The notes under the pieces were generated by a model, which saw only the letters and a list, made by a program, of their open reading frames with translations, ran no database searches and was not told the DNA's origin. Shown here one piece after another: positions 42,302 to 50,029 of a stretch of 64,000 nt of DNA. Both the position numbers and the translations under genes were made by a program. Every line of letters starts with the position of its first letter. The first letter of the stretch is position 1. This DNA comes from Chloroflexota bacterium (GTDB lineage: Bacteria > Chloroflexota > Anaerolineae > Anaerolineales > Villigracilaceae): positions 1 through 64,000 of the forward strand of contig JAEWVF010000005.1 of assembly GCA_023459215.1 (NCBI GenBank), given 5' to 3'.

Positions 42302-42330
42302 TTGCCCGAGAGTTAATACCCAGGTATACT
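42302..42330 (+). promoter_or_regulatory. promoter TTGCCC-17-TATACT
   Basis: TTGCCC (42302-42307) and TATACT (42325-42330) with a 17-bp spacer, 60 bp before ATG 42391. Same hexamers and spacing as at 6794-6822. Confidence 0.5.
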
Positions 42331-42390
42331 CCAATTTGGGATTCTTCCACATTGGAACGCGCAAAATAATTTCCAGACAAGGCCGCAATC

Positions 42391-45300
42391 ATGACACACC
42401 AACCCGCCCCCGACATTATTCACAAATTAGTTGAAACCTTCGAGCAAAACCTGGATTCGTATCATTCCACCAGGAAAAACGAAACCGAATTGCGCCGCGA
42501 GTTTTTGGATAAGTTTTTCAGCGCCCTGGGCTGGGATGTGGCCAACGAAAAAGGCTACGATGAAGCCGGCAAGGAAGTGATTCACGAGTTTTCGGTGGAA
42601 GTCGCCGGGCAAGGCAAGAAAGCGGATTATGCCTTCCGGGTTGGGCGCGGGGATAAGTTCGATTTCCTGGTTGAAGCCAAAAAGCCTTCGGTAAAAGTCG
42701 AAAACAATCAGGAAGCGGCTTTCCAATTGCGGCGTTACGGCTGGAGCGCCAAACTCCCCATCAATATCCTGACCGATTTTGAGCATTTCGCGGTTTATGA
42801 TTGCCGCTCGAAACCGAATATTAATGACAAGGCCTCGGTTGGGCGCATCATGCTCGTTCACTACAAGGAATATGTCGAGCGCTGGCATGAAATCGCAGCG
42901 ATCTTTTCGCCGGAAGCGATCCGCAAAGGCTCCTTTGCCAAATACGCCGAAGGGACAAAAGGCAAAAAAGGCACAGCCGATGTGGACGATGCCTTCCTGG
43001 AAGAAATCGAACGCTGGCGCGACCTTTTGGCAAGGAATATTGCCCTGCGCAACCCCAACATCGATATTGCCGGCCTTAATTACGCCGTGCAGATGACCAT
43101 CGACCGGATTGTATTCCTGCGGATTTGCGAAGAACGCGAGATCGAGCCGGAAAACCAGCTATTCGATATTGCCAACAAAAACGGCGTATACAAGGAACTC
43201 TGCGAGTTATTCAAACGCGCAGATATAAAATACAACTCTGGCCTGTTTCACTTCAAAGGCGAAAAAGGGCAAGCCAGCCATCCGGATGACTTAACCCTGG
43301 CTTTGGAGATGGACGATAAGGTTTTGAAAGACATTATCTCCAATTTGTATTATCCCAAAAGCCCGTATGCATTTTTATACATCCCGTCCGATATTTTGGG
43401 GCAAGTTTACGAGCGTTTTCTCGGCAAAGTGATTCGGCTCACCGCCGGGCACCAGGCCAAAGTGGAAGAAAAGCCGGAAGTGCGCAAGGCAGGCGGAGTC
43501 TATTACACGCCCACCTATATCGTTGAGTACATCGTCAACAACACGGTCGGGAAACTGGTCGAAAACAAAACACCCAGGGAGGTTGCCGCCCTGAAAATCG
43601 TCGATCCGGCTTGCGGCTCGGGCACTTTCCTGCTGGGCGCGTACCAGTTTCTGCTGGATTGGCACTTGAACTGGTATCTCAATAACGACCCGGAGAAATG
43701 GGTGAAACAAAAAGCGATTACCCCCACCCTGACCTCCCCCAAATTTGACTGGGGTTCGTCAAATTTGGGGGAGGTGGCTCCGCCGCAGGCGGGCCGGAGG
43801 GGGTCTTTCCGCCTCACCACTGCCAAAAAGAAAGAAATCCTGCTCAACAACATCTACGGCGTGGATATTGACGCCCAGGCTGTGGAAGTGAGTAAACTTT
43901 CGCTGCTGCTCAAGGTGCTCGAAAACGCCAGCGGACAGTTGACTCTCGGCATGGAGCGCGTCCTGCCCGATTTGGGCAATAACATCAAATGCGGCAACTC
44001 GCTGATTGGCTGGGATTACTTTGAAGGCCAGATGTTCCCCGACCAGGAAGAACAGGCGCGCGTCAATCCCTTTGACTGGAAAAGTGAATTCCCGCAGGTG
44101 TTTAACCCCCTCCCTGCCTCCCCCAAATTCCAGGAACGGGAATTTGGGGGAGGAGAAAAGCTCCATCGCACAGTCTCCCCTAAATCCGACGTTCTCCAGT
44201 CGGATTTGGGGGAGGTGGCCGAAGGCCGGAGGGGGTTTGACGCTGTCATCGGAAACCCGCCGTATTTACGAATTCAAGGCTTGCAAGAAAGCTATGGAAA
44301 TCAAGTCGAGTATTTTGCGAAACGATATAAGAGCGCGGTCAAGCGATTTGATTTTTATCTATTATTCTGTGAACAAGGTTTTCGCCTTCTAAAAAATGGC
44401 GGCAAACTTGGTTTTATTTGCCCGCACAAATTTTTGAATTCAGACTTTGGCTCAGGGTTAAGGAGCTTTCTTATCGAAAATGGGGCATTGGAAACCTTTA
44501 TCAGCTTCGGCAATAATTTAATTTTTGAGCAGGCTTCCGTATATACGGGACTTTTATTTTTACAAAAATCCTTCTCAAATACCTTTGGTTATTTTGAATT
44601 TGAGAACATTCCTAACAGTGAAATCCCCGAAGTTTTGGGAAATATATCGAGCGACAAATACACAAATTATGAAATAAAAGATTTTTCTGCTGAAGCCTGG
44701 GTTTTAACAAAAAAGAACGCGCCATCCATTCTTCAGTCGCTTTCTCGTCAGACAAAAACATTGGGTGATGTTTGTGATGAAATCTTGGTTGGCGTTCAAT
44801 CTGGCATTGACAATGTTCACTTGATGAGATTTGAGAAAAAAAGCTCTGATAATTCGTTGTTTTTGTTTTCAGAGCGGGCAAATGAAGTTGTAGAGATTGA
44901 AACTGGTCTTGTAAAGCCAATTATGCGTGGGGAAGATGTAAAAAGGTATGAATCGCCCCAAAACACCTATTTTTGCATTTATCCTTATAAATTGGTGGAT
45001 GGCAAGACTAAGATACTTGAAGAAAAAGAGCTAAAAGACCTGTTTCCAAAGGGTTACGCCTATCTAAAGAAATATCAGCGGGAATTGACGGAGATTCGTG
45101 AAAGACAAAAGACAAATCCGAAATATTGGTATTCCTGCCACAGAAGTCGGGATATGAATATTTTCGAAAGCGAGCGGATTATCACGCCTGAAATTAGCCT
45201 AGGATGCAACATGACTATAGCTCCAGAAGGCTTGTACCACAATACAAAAGTTTACAGCATTGTGCTCTCTAAAAACCATCTTGAGCACCAAAAATACTGG

Positions 45301-45642
45301 CTAGGTTTGCTAAACTCAAAACTCCTATGGTGGTACATCTCAAACACTGGATATGTGCTTCGAGGTGGTTATTTCGTTTTCAAAACCAATTATCTTTCAC
45401 CATTTCCCATTCGCATCATCGACTTCAGCAACCCTGCCGAAAAAGCCCAGCACGACCAGATGGTGTCACTGGTGGAACAAATGCTGGCCCTGCACAAACA
45501 GCAAACCGGACCGGCCGCCCCGCAGGAAAAAGAGAGACTCCAGCGCCAAATCGGAGCCACCGACCGCGCCATCGATAAACTCGTCTATGCTTTATACGGC
45601 TTGAGCGCAGAAGAAATACAAATCATCGAAAGCGCTTCGTAA
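42391..45642 (+). CDS. type IIG restriction-modification enzyme (fused nuclease and N6-adenine methylase)
   Basis: 1083 residues. The N-terminal nuclease has D79 and E95-x-K97 (FLVEAKKPS), a PD-(D/E)xK site. The methylase has motif I DPACGSGTFLLG (D405) and motif IV NPPY (N622). The C-terminal third has TaqI-type recognition features and a late coiled region. Between motif I and NPPY, two in-frame stretches (about 444-472 and 573-616) are encoded by palindromic repeats. From about 44250 to 45400 the DNA is much more AT-rich than either end. The single-polypeptide design suggests cleavage and methylation by one protein; the recognition sequence is unknown. No separate R, M or S gene lies nearby. 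Confidence 0.88.
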   Translation: MTHQPAPDIIHKLVETFEQNLDSYHSTRKNETELRREFLDKFFSALGWDVANEKGYDEAGKEVIHEFSVEVAGQGKKADYAFRVGRGDKFDFLVEAKKPSVKVENNQEAAFQLRRYGWSAKLPINILTDFEHFAVYDCRSKPNINDKASVGRIMLVHYKEYVERWHEIAAIFSPEAIRKGSFAKYAEGTKGKKGTADVDDAFLEEIERWRDLLARNIALRNPNIDIAGLNYAVQMTIDRIVFLRICEEREIEPENQLFDIANKNGVYKELCELFKRADIKYNSGLFHFKGEKGQASHPDDLTLALEMDDKVLKDIISNLYYPKSPYAFLYIPSDILGQVYERFLGKVIRLTAGHQAKVEEKPEVRKAGGVYYTPTYIVEYIVNNTVGKLVENKTPREVAALKIVDPACGSGTFLLGAYQFLLDWHLNWYLNNDPEKWVKQKAITPTLTSPKFDWGSSNLGEVAPPQAGRRGSFRLTTAKKKEILLNNIYGVDIDAQAVEVSKLSLLLKVLENASGQLTLGMERVLPDLGNNIKCGNSLIGWDYFEGQMFPDQEEQARVNPFDWKSEFPQVFNPLPASPKFQEREFGGGEKLHRTVSPKSDVLQSDLGEVAEGRRGFDAVIGNPPYLRIQGLQESYGNQVEYFAKRYKSAVKRFDFYLLFCEQGFRLLKNGGKLGFICPHKFLNSDFGSGLRSFLIENGALETFISFGNNLIFEQASVYTGLLFLQKSFSNTFGYFEFENIPNSEIPEVLGNISSDKYTNYEIKDFSAEAWVLTKKNAPSILQSLSRQTKTLGDVCDEILVGVQSGIDNVHLMRFEKKSSDNSLFLFSERANEVVEIETGLVKPIMRGEDVKRYESPQNTYFCIYPYKLVDGKTKILEEKELKDLFPKGYAYLKKYQRELTEIRERQKTNPKYWYSCHRSRDMNIFESERIITPEISLGCNMTIAPEGLYHNTKVYSIVLSKNHLEHQKYWLGLLNSKLLWWYISNTGYVLRGGYFVFKTNYLSPFPIRIIDFSNPAEKAQHDQMVSLVEQMLALHKQQTGPAAPQEKERLQRQIGATDRAIDKLVYALYGLSAEEIQIIESAS
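43721..43805 (+). repeat. palindromic element inside the restriction-modification gene, copy A
   Basis: Perfect 16-bp arms CTCCCCCAAATTTGAC (43734-43749) and GTCAAATTTGGGGGAG (43758-43773), followed by GGTGGC...GGCCGGAGGGGGT. Translated in frame as TSPKFDWGSSNLGEVAPP and neighbours. Confidence 0.85.
44107..44237 (+). repeat. palindromic element inside the restriction-modification gene, copy B
   Basis: Two hairpins: CCTCCCCCAAATTCC (44117-44131) with GGAATTTGGGGGAGG (44139-44153), and CTCCCCTAAATCCGAC (44175-44190) with GTCGGATTTGGGGGAG (44199-44214). It ends GGTGGCCGAAGGCCGGAGGGG, like copy A. Translated in frame just before NPPY. Confidence 0.85.
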
Positions 45643-45652
45643 ACAGCAGCCC

Positions 45653-45700
45653 GAATCAATCACCCAATCACAAATCTCAAATCTCAAATCAAAAATCCCC
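45653..45700 (+). repeat. CAAATCTC-type short tandem repeat
   Basis: AATCACAAATCTCAAATCTC then AAATCAAAAATC, a degenerate 7-bp repeat directly before the HAD gene. 45678-45697 matches the nadE insertion 19/20. Confidence 0.6.
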
Positions 45701-46303
45701 ATGACTGCCATCATCTTCGACCTGGGCGGCGTGCTGATCGACTGGAATCCGCACTGCCTGTATGCCCCCTATTTCAACTCCAGCGCCGAAATCGACCGTT
45801 TCCTGGCCGAAATCAACTTCGCCGAGTGGAACGCCCAACAGGACGCCGGACGGCCCTTCGCCGAAGGCGTGGCCGCTCTCTCGGCCCAGTTCCCGCACTA
45901 CGCCGACCTGATTCGCGCCTACCACGAACGCTGGGAAGACTCTGTTCCCGGCCCGATCCCCGGCACGGTCGAGCTGCTGAAACGACTCAAGCAGGCCGGA
46001 CGCCATCCGCTCTACGCCCTGACCAACTTCTCAGCAGAAACCTTTCCGCTCATGCGCCGGCGCTACGACTTTCTGAAACTGTTCGAGCACATCCTGGTTT
46101 CTGGCGAAGTCGGCCTGATCAAACCCGACCCGGCCATCTACCGCCTGATGCTCGAAAAAACAGGCCGACCGGCCAGCGAATGCCTGTTCATCGACGACTC
46201 CGCTAAAAACGTGGCCGCCGCCCAGGCCCTGGGCTTCGACACGATCCAGTTCCGCTCCCCCGCCGCCCTGGAAGCCGAACTGTCCGCGCGCAAACTGCTT
46301 TGA
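45701..46303 (+). CDS. HAD-IA family hydrolase
   Basis: 200-residue phosphatase-like protein. Motif I IIFDLGGVLIDWN, motif II LTNFSAETFP, and the late motifs VGLIKPDPAIYRLML and LFIDDSAKNVAAAQALG are all present. It resembles YihX/epoxide-hydrolase N-terminal type HAD proteins, which remove phosphate from sugar phosphates. No good Shine-Dalgarno is seen; the ATG directly follows a short tandem repeat. It stands alone between the restriction-modification gene and a 660 bp gap. Confidence 0.88.
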   Translation: MTAIIFDLGGVLIDWNPHCLYAPYFNSSAEIDRFLAEINFAEWNAQQDAGRPFAEGVAALSAQFPHYADLIRAYHERWEDSVPGPIPGTVELLKRLKQAGRHPLYALTNFSAETFPLMRRRYDFLKLFEHILVSGEVGLIKPDPAIYRLMLEKTGRPASECLFIDDSAKNVAAAQALGFDTIQFRSPAALEAELSARKLL

Positions 46304-46862
46304 CCAGGCCATATCTACTACGACAATGTCAGAGTAAGATTGGCGTGTTCTTTTTTACCACGACGGTAACAACTTGACTTTAGAGTTCGTTTGACGCATC
46401 TGGCAAAGCCACGAGGCGTGGCGCAAAAAGCGCTTAAAAACCAAAGTCTGGACACGGATTACACGGAAAAAACGGATTTACGCGGAAAAATCGAGAAAAA
46501 ATCCGTGAAACTCCGTGTTTTCCGTGTCCAAAAAGTTTTGTCATCATTGAACTCTAAACTCAAGTAACAACGGAACACGACGGAAACCCGTTTCTTTTGT
46601 TCTTCGCCCTCCGTTGTGGTCCTTTGTCGCCATCGCGCGCAAAGAAAAATAGGCTCTACCGTAATTAACCGAGCATTTCACCGCTGAGACACACATGTGC
46701 CTGCGGCACAGTGCAGGCGGAATTCACCGAGAAATAGCATTAAAAACTCCGCGCTCTCAGTGTCTCCGTGGTTATGCCTCCGCAAATTAAAGCCTTTTCC
46801 CGTTTTTTACATTTTCTTTGCGGTCTTTGCGGCTTGGCGCGAGAAAAAGCACGAATTGCGGG

Positions 46863-46881
46863 TATAATGTAAGCGCTTACA
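46863..46881 (+). promoter_or_regulatory. -10 TATAAT overlapping a LacI-type operator
   Basis: GGGTATAAT with TATAAT at 46863-46868; the 14-bp palindrome TGTAAGCGCTTACA (46868-46881) begins on its last base, so a bound repressor would block polymerase. Confidence 0.6.
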
Positions 46882-46928
46882 GAAAATGCGTCATTCCCAA
46901 CCGGGATGCGCTTTTCTTTTTCCGCCCA

Positions 46929-46944
46929 ATGTAACCGGTTACAT
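46929..46944. promoter_or_regulatory. LacI-family operator ATGTAACCGGTTACAT
   Basis: Perfect 16-bp palindrome, centred 61 or 62 bp downstream of the centre of the first operator (46868-46881), a spacing that could allow looping. Core GTAACCGGTTAC equals that of the site at 17932-17947. Confidence 0.75.
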
Positions 46945-46967
46945 AAATCCAAAAGGAGCCAAACCCA

Positions 46968-47831
46968 ATGAAAGCCCTGTTGTTCAGCACCCTGCTTCTC
47001 GCCCTGCTGCTCGGCGGCTGCGCCAGCGCCGCGCCCGCCAACGAAGAACCGAGCCTGGGGGCCGGATTCCGCTACTCGACCTACGGCCCGCCGACCAATC
47101 CCGGCCCGCAATACTGGCTTTCGGTCGGCCAGCGCATGTCGGCCAAATTCCCCGGCGCACATCCCGAAACGATCTGGATCGTTGGCAACTTCCACGGCAG
47201 CGGTAAAACCTACCTGTCCTTCCAGGCCAAAAGCGACGATCCCTACATCTCCTCCGGCTATGTCGATATGAACGCCGCCGCGCTCGGCCTGTTCGACCAG
47301 AACGGGGTCAAGGTCTGGCTGCAGGTCGAACCCGGTGACGCCGATATGCTAACCCTGATCGACCTGGTGCTGAACCAGTACAAACAGCACCCCTCCGTGA
47401 TCGGCTTCGGGGTCGATGTCGAATGGTACAAGTCGGATGGCTCCGCCGAGGGCACGCCCGTCAGCGATGCGGAGGCCGAGGCCTGGGTCAAGGCCATCCG
47501 CGCCCACAACCCCGAATACCGCCTGTTCCTGAAACATTGGGACTCAAACTGGATGCCGCCCACCTATCGCGATGGGATTGTTTTCATCAACGACAGCCAG
47601 CAGTTCAGTTCCTTCGAGCACATGGACAGCGAATTTGCCGCCTGGGGCGCGCATTTTGCCCCGGCCCAGGTCGGCTACCAGTACGGCTACCCCGCCGACA
47701 AATCCTGGTGGAACAAACTGAGCGACCCGGCTGCCGAAATCGGCCAGGCCATCCTGGCCAAGTCGCCGAATACCGCCGCGCTGTTCTGGGTCGATTTCAC
47801 CGTGCTGGACGTTTTCCCACCGGAAGAGTAA
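46968..47831 (+). CDS. lipoprotein with glycoside-hydrolase-like TIM-barrel pattern
   Basis: 287 residues. The signal peptide ends in lipobox LLGGC, so it is surface-anchored. The mature part has repeated strand/helix blocks with VWLQVEPGDADM, VIGFGVDVEWY and YRLFLKHWD, which resemble the acidic strand ends of glycosidase TIM barrels, but I cannot assign a family. AAAAGGAGCC precedes ATG 46968. It heads a tight operon and is controlled by two LacI-type operators, so a role in sugar capture or glycan cleavage is likely. Confidence 0.55.
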   Translation: MKALLFSTLLLALLLGGCASAAPANEEPSLGAGFRYSTYGPPTNPGPQYWLSVGQRMSAKFPGAHPETIWIVGNFHGSGKTYLSFQAKSDDPYISSGYVDMNAAALGLFDQNGVKVWLQVEPGDADMLTLIDLVLNQYKQHPSVIGFGVDVEWYKSDGSAEGTPVSDAEAEAWVKAIRAHNPEYRLFLKHWDSNWMPPTYRDGIVFINDSQQFSSFEHMDSEFAAWGAHFAPAQVGYQYGYPADKSWWNKLSDPAAEIGQAILAKSPNTAALFWVDFTVLDVFPPEE

Positions 47832-47833
47832 AG

Positions 47834-48985
47834 ATGACCCGTATCGCCCTGCAATATCTTGAAAGCGCCTGGCCCGGCGCCACGCCGCAAACGGTGCGCG
47901 AGCGGCTGCGCCAGGCCTGCGACCTGCTGCCCATCGAAAGCCTGCTGCTCGGCTGGGATCTGCCGCCCGAACTGGAAGAGGCGGTCGCCGCCGAAACCAG
48001 CCAGCGCGGGATCGCGCTCTACCGCTGGCATCCGCTGCTGGCCAGCGACAGTCGCGCCGCCCTGCCCAAAACCTGGCAAACCATCGCAGTCAACGGCCAG
48101 CCCATTCCCGGTTTTCGGGGTATGCCCGAATTCACCTTTTTCTGTCCCAACCACCCGGCGGCGCAGGACTGGATCCAAAAGCGCATCGAGAAAGCCATTC
48201 GGCGCGGCATTTACCAGGGTATTTTCTTCGACCGGATGCGCTGGCCGTCACCGGTCGAGGGGCTGGAGGGCCATCTTGGCTGCTTCTGCGCACACTGTCA
48301 GGCCCGCGCCGCGCGGAGCGGGCTGGAACTGGAACCTGTCCGCCGTCAAATCGAAGCGCTGCTGGCCCGCAGCGAAGGGGCGCAGCGGCTCGTGCACGCC
48401 CTATTTCACCCTGAAGACGCAGATAGCCTGCTGGAAGCCTTCCTGCGCTTCCGGGCCGAGTGCATCAGCCAAACCGTCTCGCAGGCGGCTGAACAGGCCC
48501 GCCTGGGCGGCCTGAAGGTCGGCCTGGACTGCTTCTCGCCCGGCCTGACACGCATGGTCGGCCAGGAACTGTCCGCGCTCGACCCAAGCTGCGACTGGAT
48601 CAAGCTGATGATTTATCCGCGCACCTTTGGGCCGGCCGGCATCCCCTACGAACTGCACAGCCTGGCCGCCTGGCTCGAAAAACGCTATGGCATCCCTTTT
48701 GGCGATGGGTTACAATTTGCCCAGCAAAGCAGCGGAATCACGCCCCAGACATCCTCGGCGCTGGCCGGGGAGTTGGAGCGAGGCCAAAGACTCAGCCGCT
48801 CAGCCCTGTTCGCCGGGCTGGCCCTGGTTGAGATGGAACAGGTCAATTCGTTCAGCGCCGCGCAGTTGCAAAGCGACCTGCAAGCCTGCCAGCAGGCCAG
48901 GCCAGCCGGGCTGGCGCTGTCCTGGGACTTGTGGCTGATTCCGCTGGCGCATCTCGAAACGATTGCCAAAACATTTTTCACCTGA
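47834..48985 (+). CDS. putative glycosyl-hydrolase-like TIM-barrel protein
   Basis: 383 residues, cytoplasmic. Family not named with certainty. The centre has GIFFDRMRWPSPVEG followed by CFCAHCQARA, a pattern seen in hypothetical glycosidases in which an acidic strand end precedes a CxCxxC-type cysteine cluster. Late blocks include LKVGLDCFSPGL and WIKLMIYPRTFGPAG. It begins 2 bp after the lipoprotein gene, so the pair probably act on the same saccharide, one outside and one inside the cell. Confidence 0.5.
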   Translation: MTRIALQYLESAWPGATPQTVRERLRQACDLLPIESLLLGWDLPPELEEAVAAETSQRGIALYRWHPLLASDSRAALPKTWQTIAVNGQPIPGFRGMPEFTFFCPNHPAAQDWIQKRIEKAIRRGIYQGIFFDRMRWPSPVEGLEGHLGCFCAHCQARAARSGLELEPVRRQIEALLARSEGAQRLVHALFHPEDADSLLEAFLRFRAECISQTVSQAAEQARLGGLKVGLDCFSPGLTRMVGQELSALDPSCDWIKLMIYPRTFGPAGIPYELHSLAAWLEKRYGIPFGDGLQFAQQSSGITPQTSSALAGELERGQRLSRSALFAGLALVEMEQVNSFSAAQLQSDLQACQQARPAGLALSWDLWLIPLAHLETIAKTFFT

Positions 48986-48997
48986 CAGGAATAATCC

Positions 48998-50014
48998 ATG
49001 AGCCTGAAATCCCTCTCCAGCCAGATGCTGCCCGCCATTGAAAACGAACTGCAAAAACAGGTCGCGAGCCTGAACCAGCCGCGCACGGCCGTCTATCACG
49101 AAATGTTGACCTATCACATGGGCTGGACTGGAGAGGGGGCTGGCCCGGAAGCGACCGGCAAGCGCATCCGCCCGCTGATGGTTTTGCTGTGCGCCGCGGC
49201 GCTCGATCCGGCTGCCTGGGAAAAAGCCCTGCCAGCCGCCGCCGCGGTCGAACTGGTGCATAATTTCTCGCTGGTGCACGACGACATCCAGGACAATTCG
49301 GACAAACGCCGCGGACGCCCAACCCTGTGGACGAAATGGGGCCTCCCGCAGGCCATCAACGCTGGCGACGGCTTGTTCGTGCTCTCGAACCTGGCCGTCA
49401 GCGACCTGGCCGAGCGTTATCCTGCCGAAACCGCCCTGCGCGCCGCGCGCGTGCTGCACGAAACCTGCCTCGACCTGACTCGCGGCCAATACATGGACAT
49501 TTCCTACGAAGAACGGCTCGACCTGAACGAGGCCGACTACTGGCCGATGATCTCAGGCAAGACCGCCGCCCTGCTGGCGGGCTGCTGCCAGATGGGCGCG
49601 ATCCTGGGCGGGGCCAGGGACAGCCTCGAAAAAGCCTATCATGACTTTGGCCTTTCGCTTGGCCTGGCCTTCCAGGTTCAGGACGACATTCTCGGCATCT
49701 GGGGCGACGAAGCCCAGACCGGCAAATCGGCAGCCTCCGACCTGCTGGAGGGCAAGAAATCGCTGCCCGTCCTGTATGGCCTGGGCAAAAATGGCCGTTT
49801 CGCGGCACGCTGGCAAAGCGGCCCGATTCGCCCGGAAGAAGTCCAATCCGTAGCGCAGATGCTGGCCGACGAAGGAGCTAGTGACTACGCGCAAGAAAAA
49901 TCCAAGGAGTGGACAGAGAAAGCCCTGGCCAGCCTGGAACTGGCCGGGCCGCAAGGTGAGGCCGGGGCCGCTTTGCGCGAACTGGCCGATAAGCTGTTGG
50001 GGCGAAAATCATAA
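48998..50014 (+). CDS. polyprenyl diphosphate synthase (FPP/GGPP type)
   Basis: 338-residue trans-prenyltransferase that extends allylic diphosphates with IPP. The first aspartate-rich motif is D95-D-I-Q-D99 in LVHDDIQDNSDKRRGRPTLW, the second is FQVQDDILGIWGDE. GKRIRPLM near the N terminus binds IPP. The residues just before the first motif (VHNFSLVHD) suggest a medium-chain product, C15-C20. It lies 12 bp after the glycosidase-like gene in the LacI-controlled operon, an unusual place for an isoprenoid gene. Confidence 0.9.
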   Translation: MSLKSLSSQMLPAIENELQKQVASLNQPRTAVYHEMLTYHMGWTGEGAGPEATGKRIRPLMVLLCAAALDPAAWEKALPAAAAVELVHNFSLVHDDIQDNSDKRRGRPTLWTKWGLPQAINAGDGLFVLSNLAVSDLAERYPAETALRAARVLHETCLDLTRGQYMDISYEERLDLNEADYWPMISGKTAALLAGCCQMGAILGGARDSLEKAYHDFGLSLGLAFQVQDDILGIWGDEAQTGKSAASDLLEGKKSLPVLYGLGKNGRFAARWQSGPIRPEEVQSVAQMLADEGASDYAQEKSKEWTEKALASLELAGPQGEAGAALRELADKLLGRKS

Positions 50015-50029
50015 CAAGCGCAGGTCGAG

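Larger units (their letters stand above)
42015..42390. other. 376 bp intergenic region with repeats and promoter
   Basis: Contains a GTCATTGCGAGCGG half-element near 42050, a full dispersed palindrome (42164-42238), and the promoter TTGCCC/TATACT of the restriction-modification gene. No gene is supported. Confidence 0.7.
46304..46967. other. 664 bp intergenic region with repeats and operators
   Basis: Holds an imperfect inverted repeat, TGGACACGGATTACACGG (46449-46466) with CCGTGTTTTCCGTGTCCA (46513-46530), remnants of a second repeat with GCTGAGACAC and GTGTCTCCG (about 46680-46780), a TATAAT box and two LacI-type operators before the next gene. No gene is supported. Confidence 0.7.

Noticed and set aside
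46740..47195. 151-codon minus-strand frame with a repeat-type C terminus
   Set aside because: It lies antisense to the lipoprotein start and through intergenic repeats; the tail is a common repeat translation artefact.
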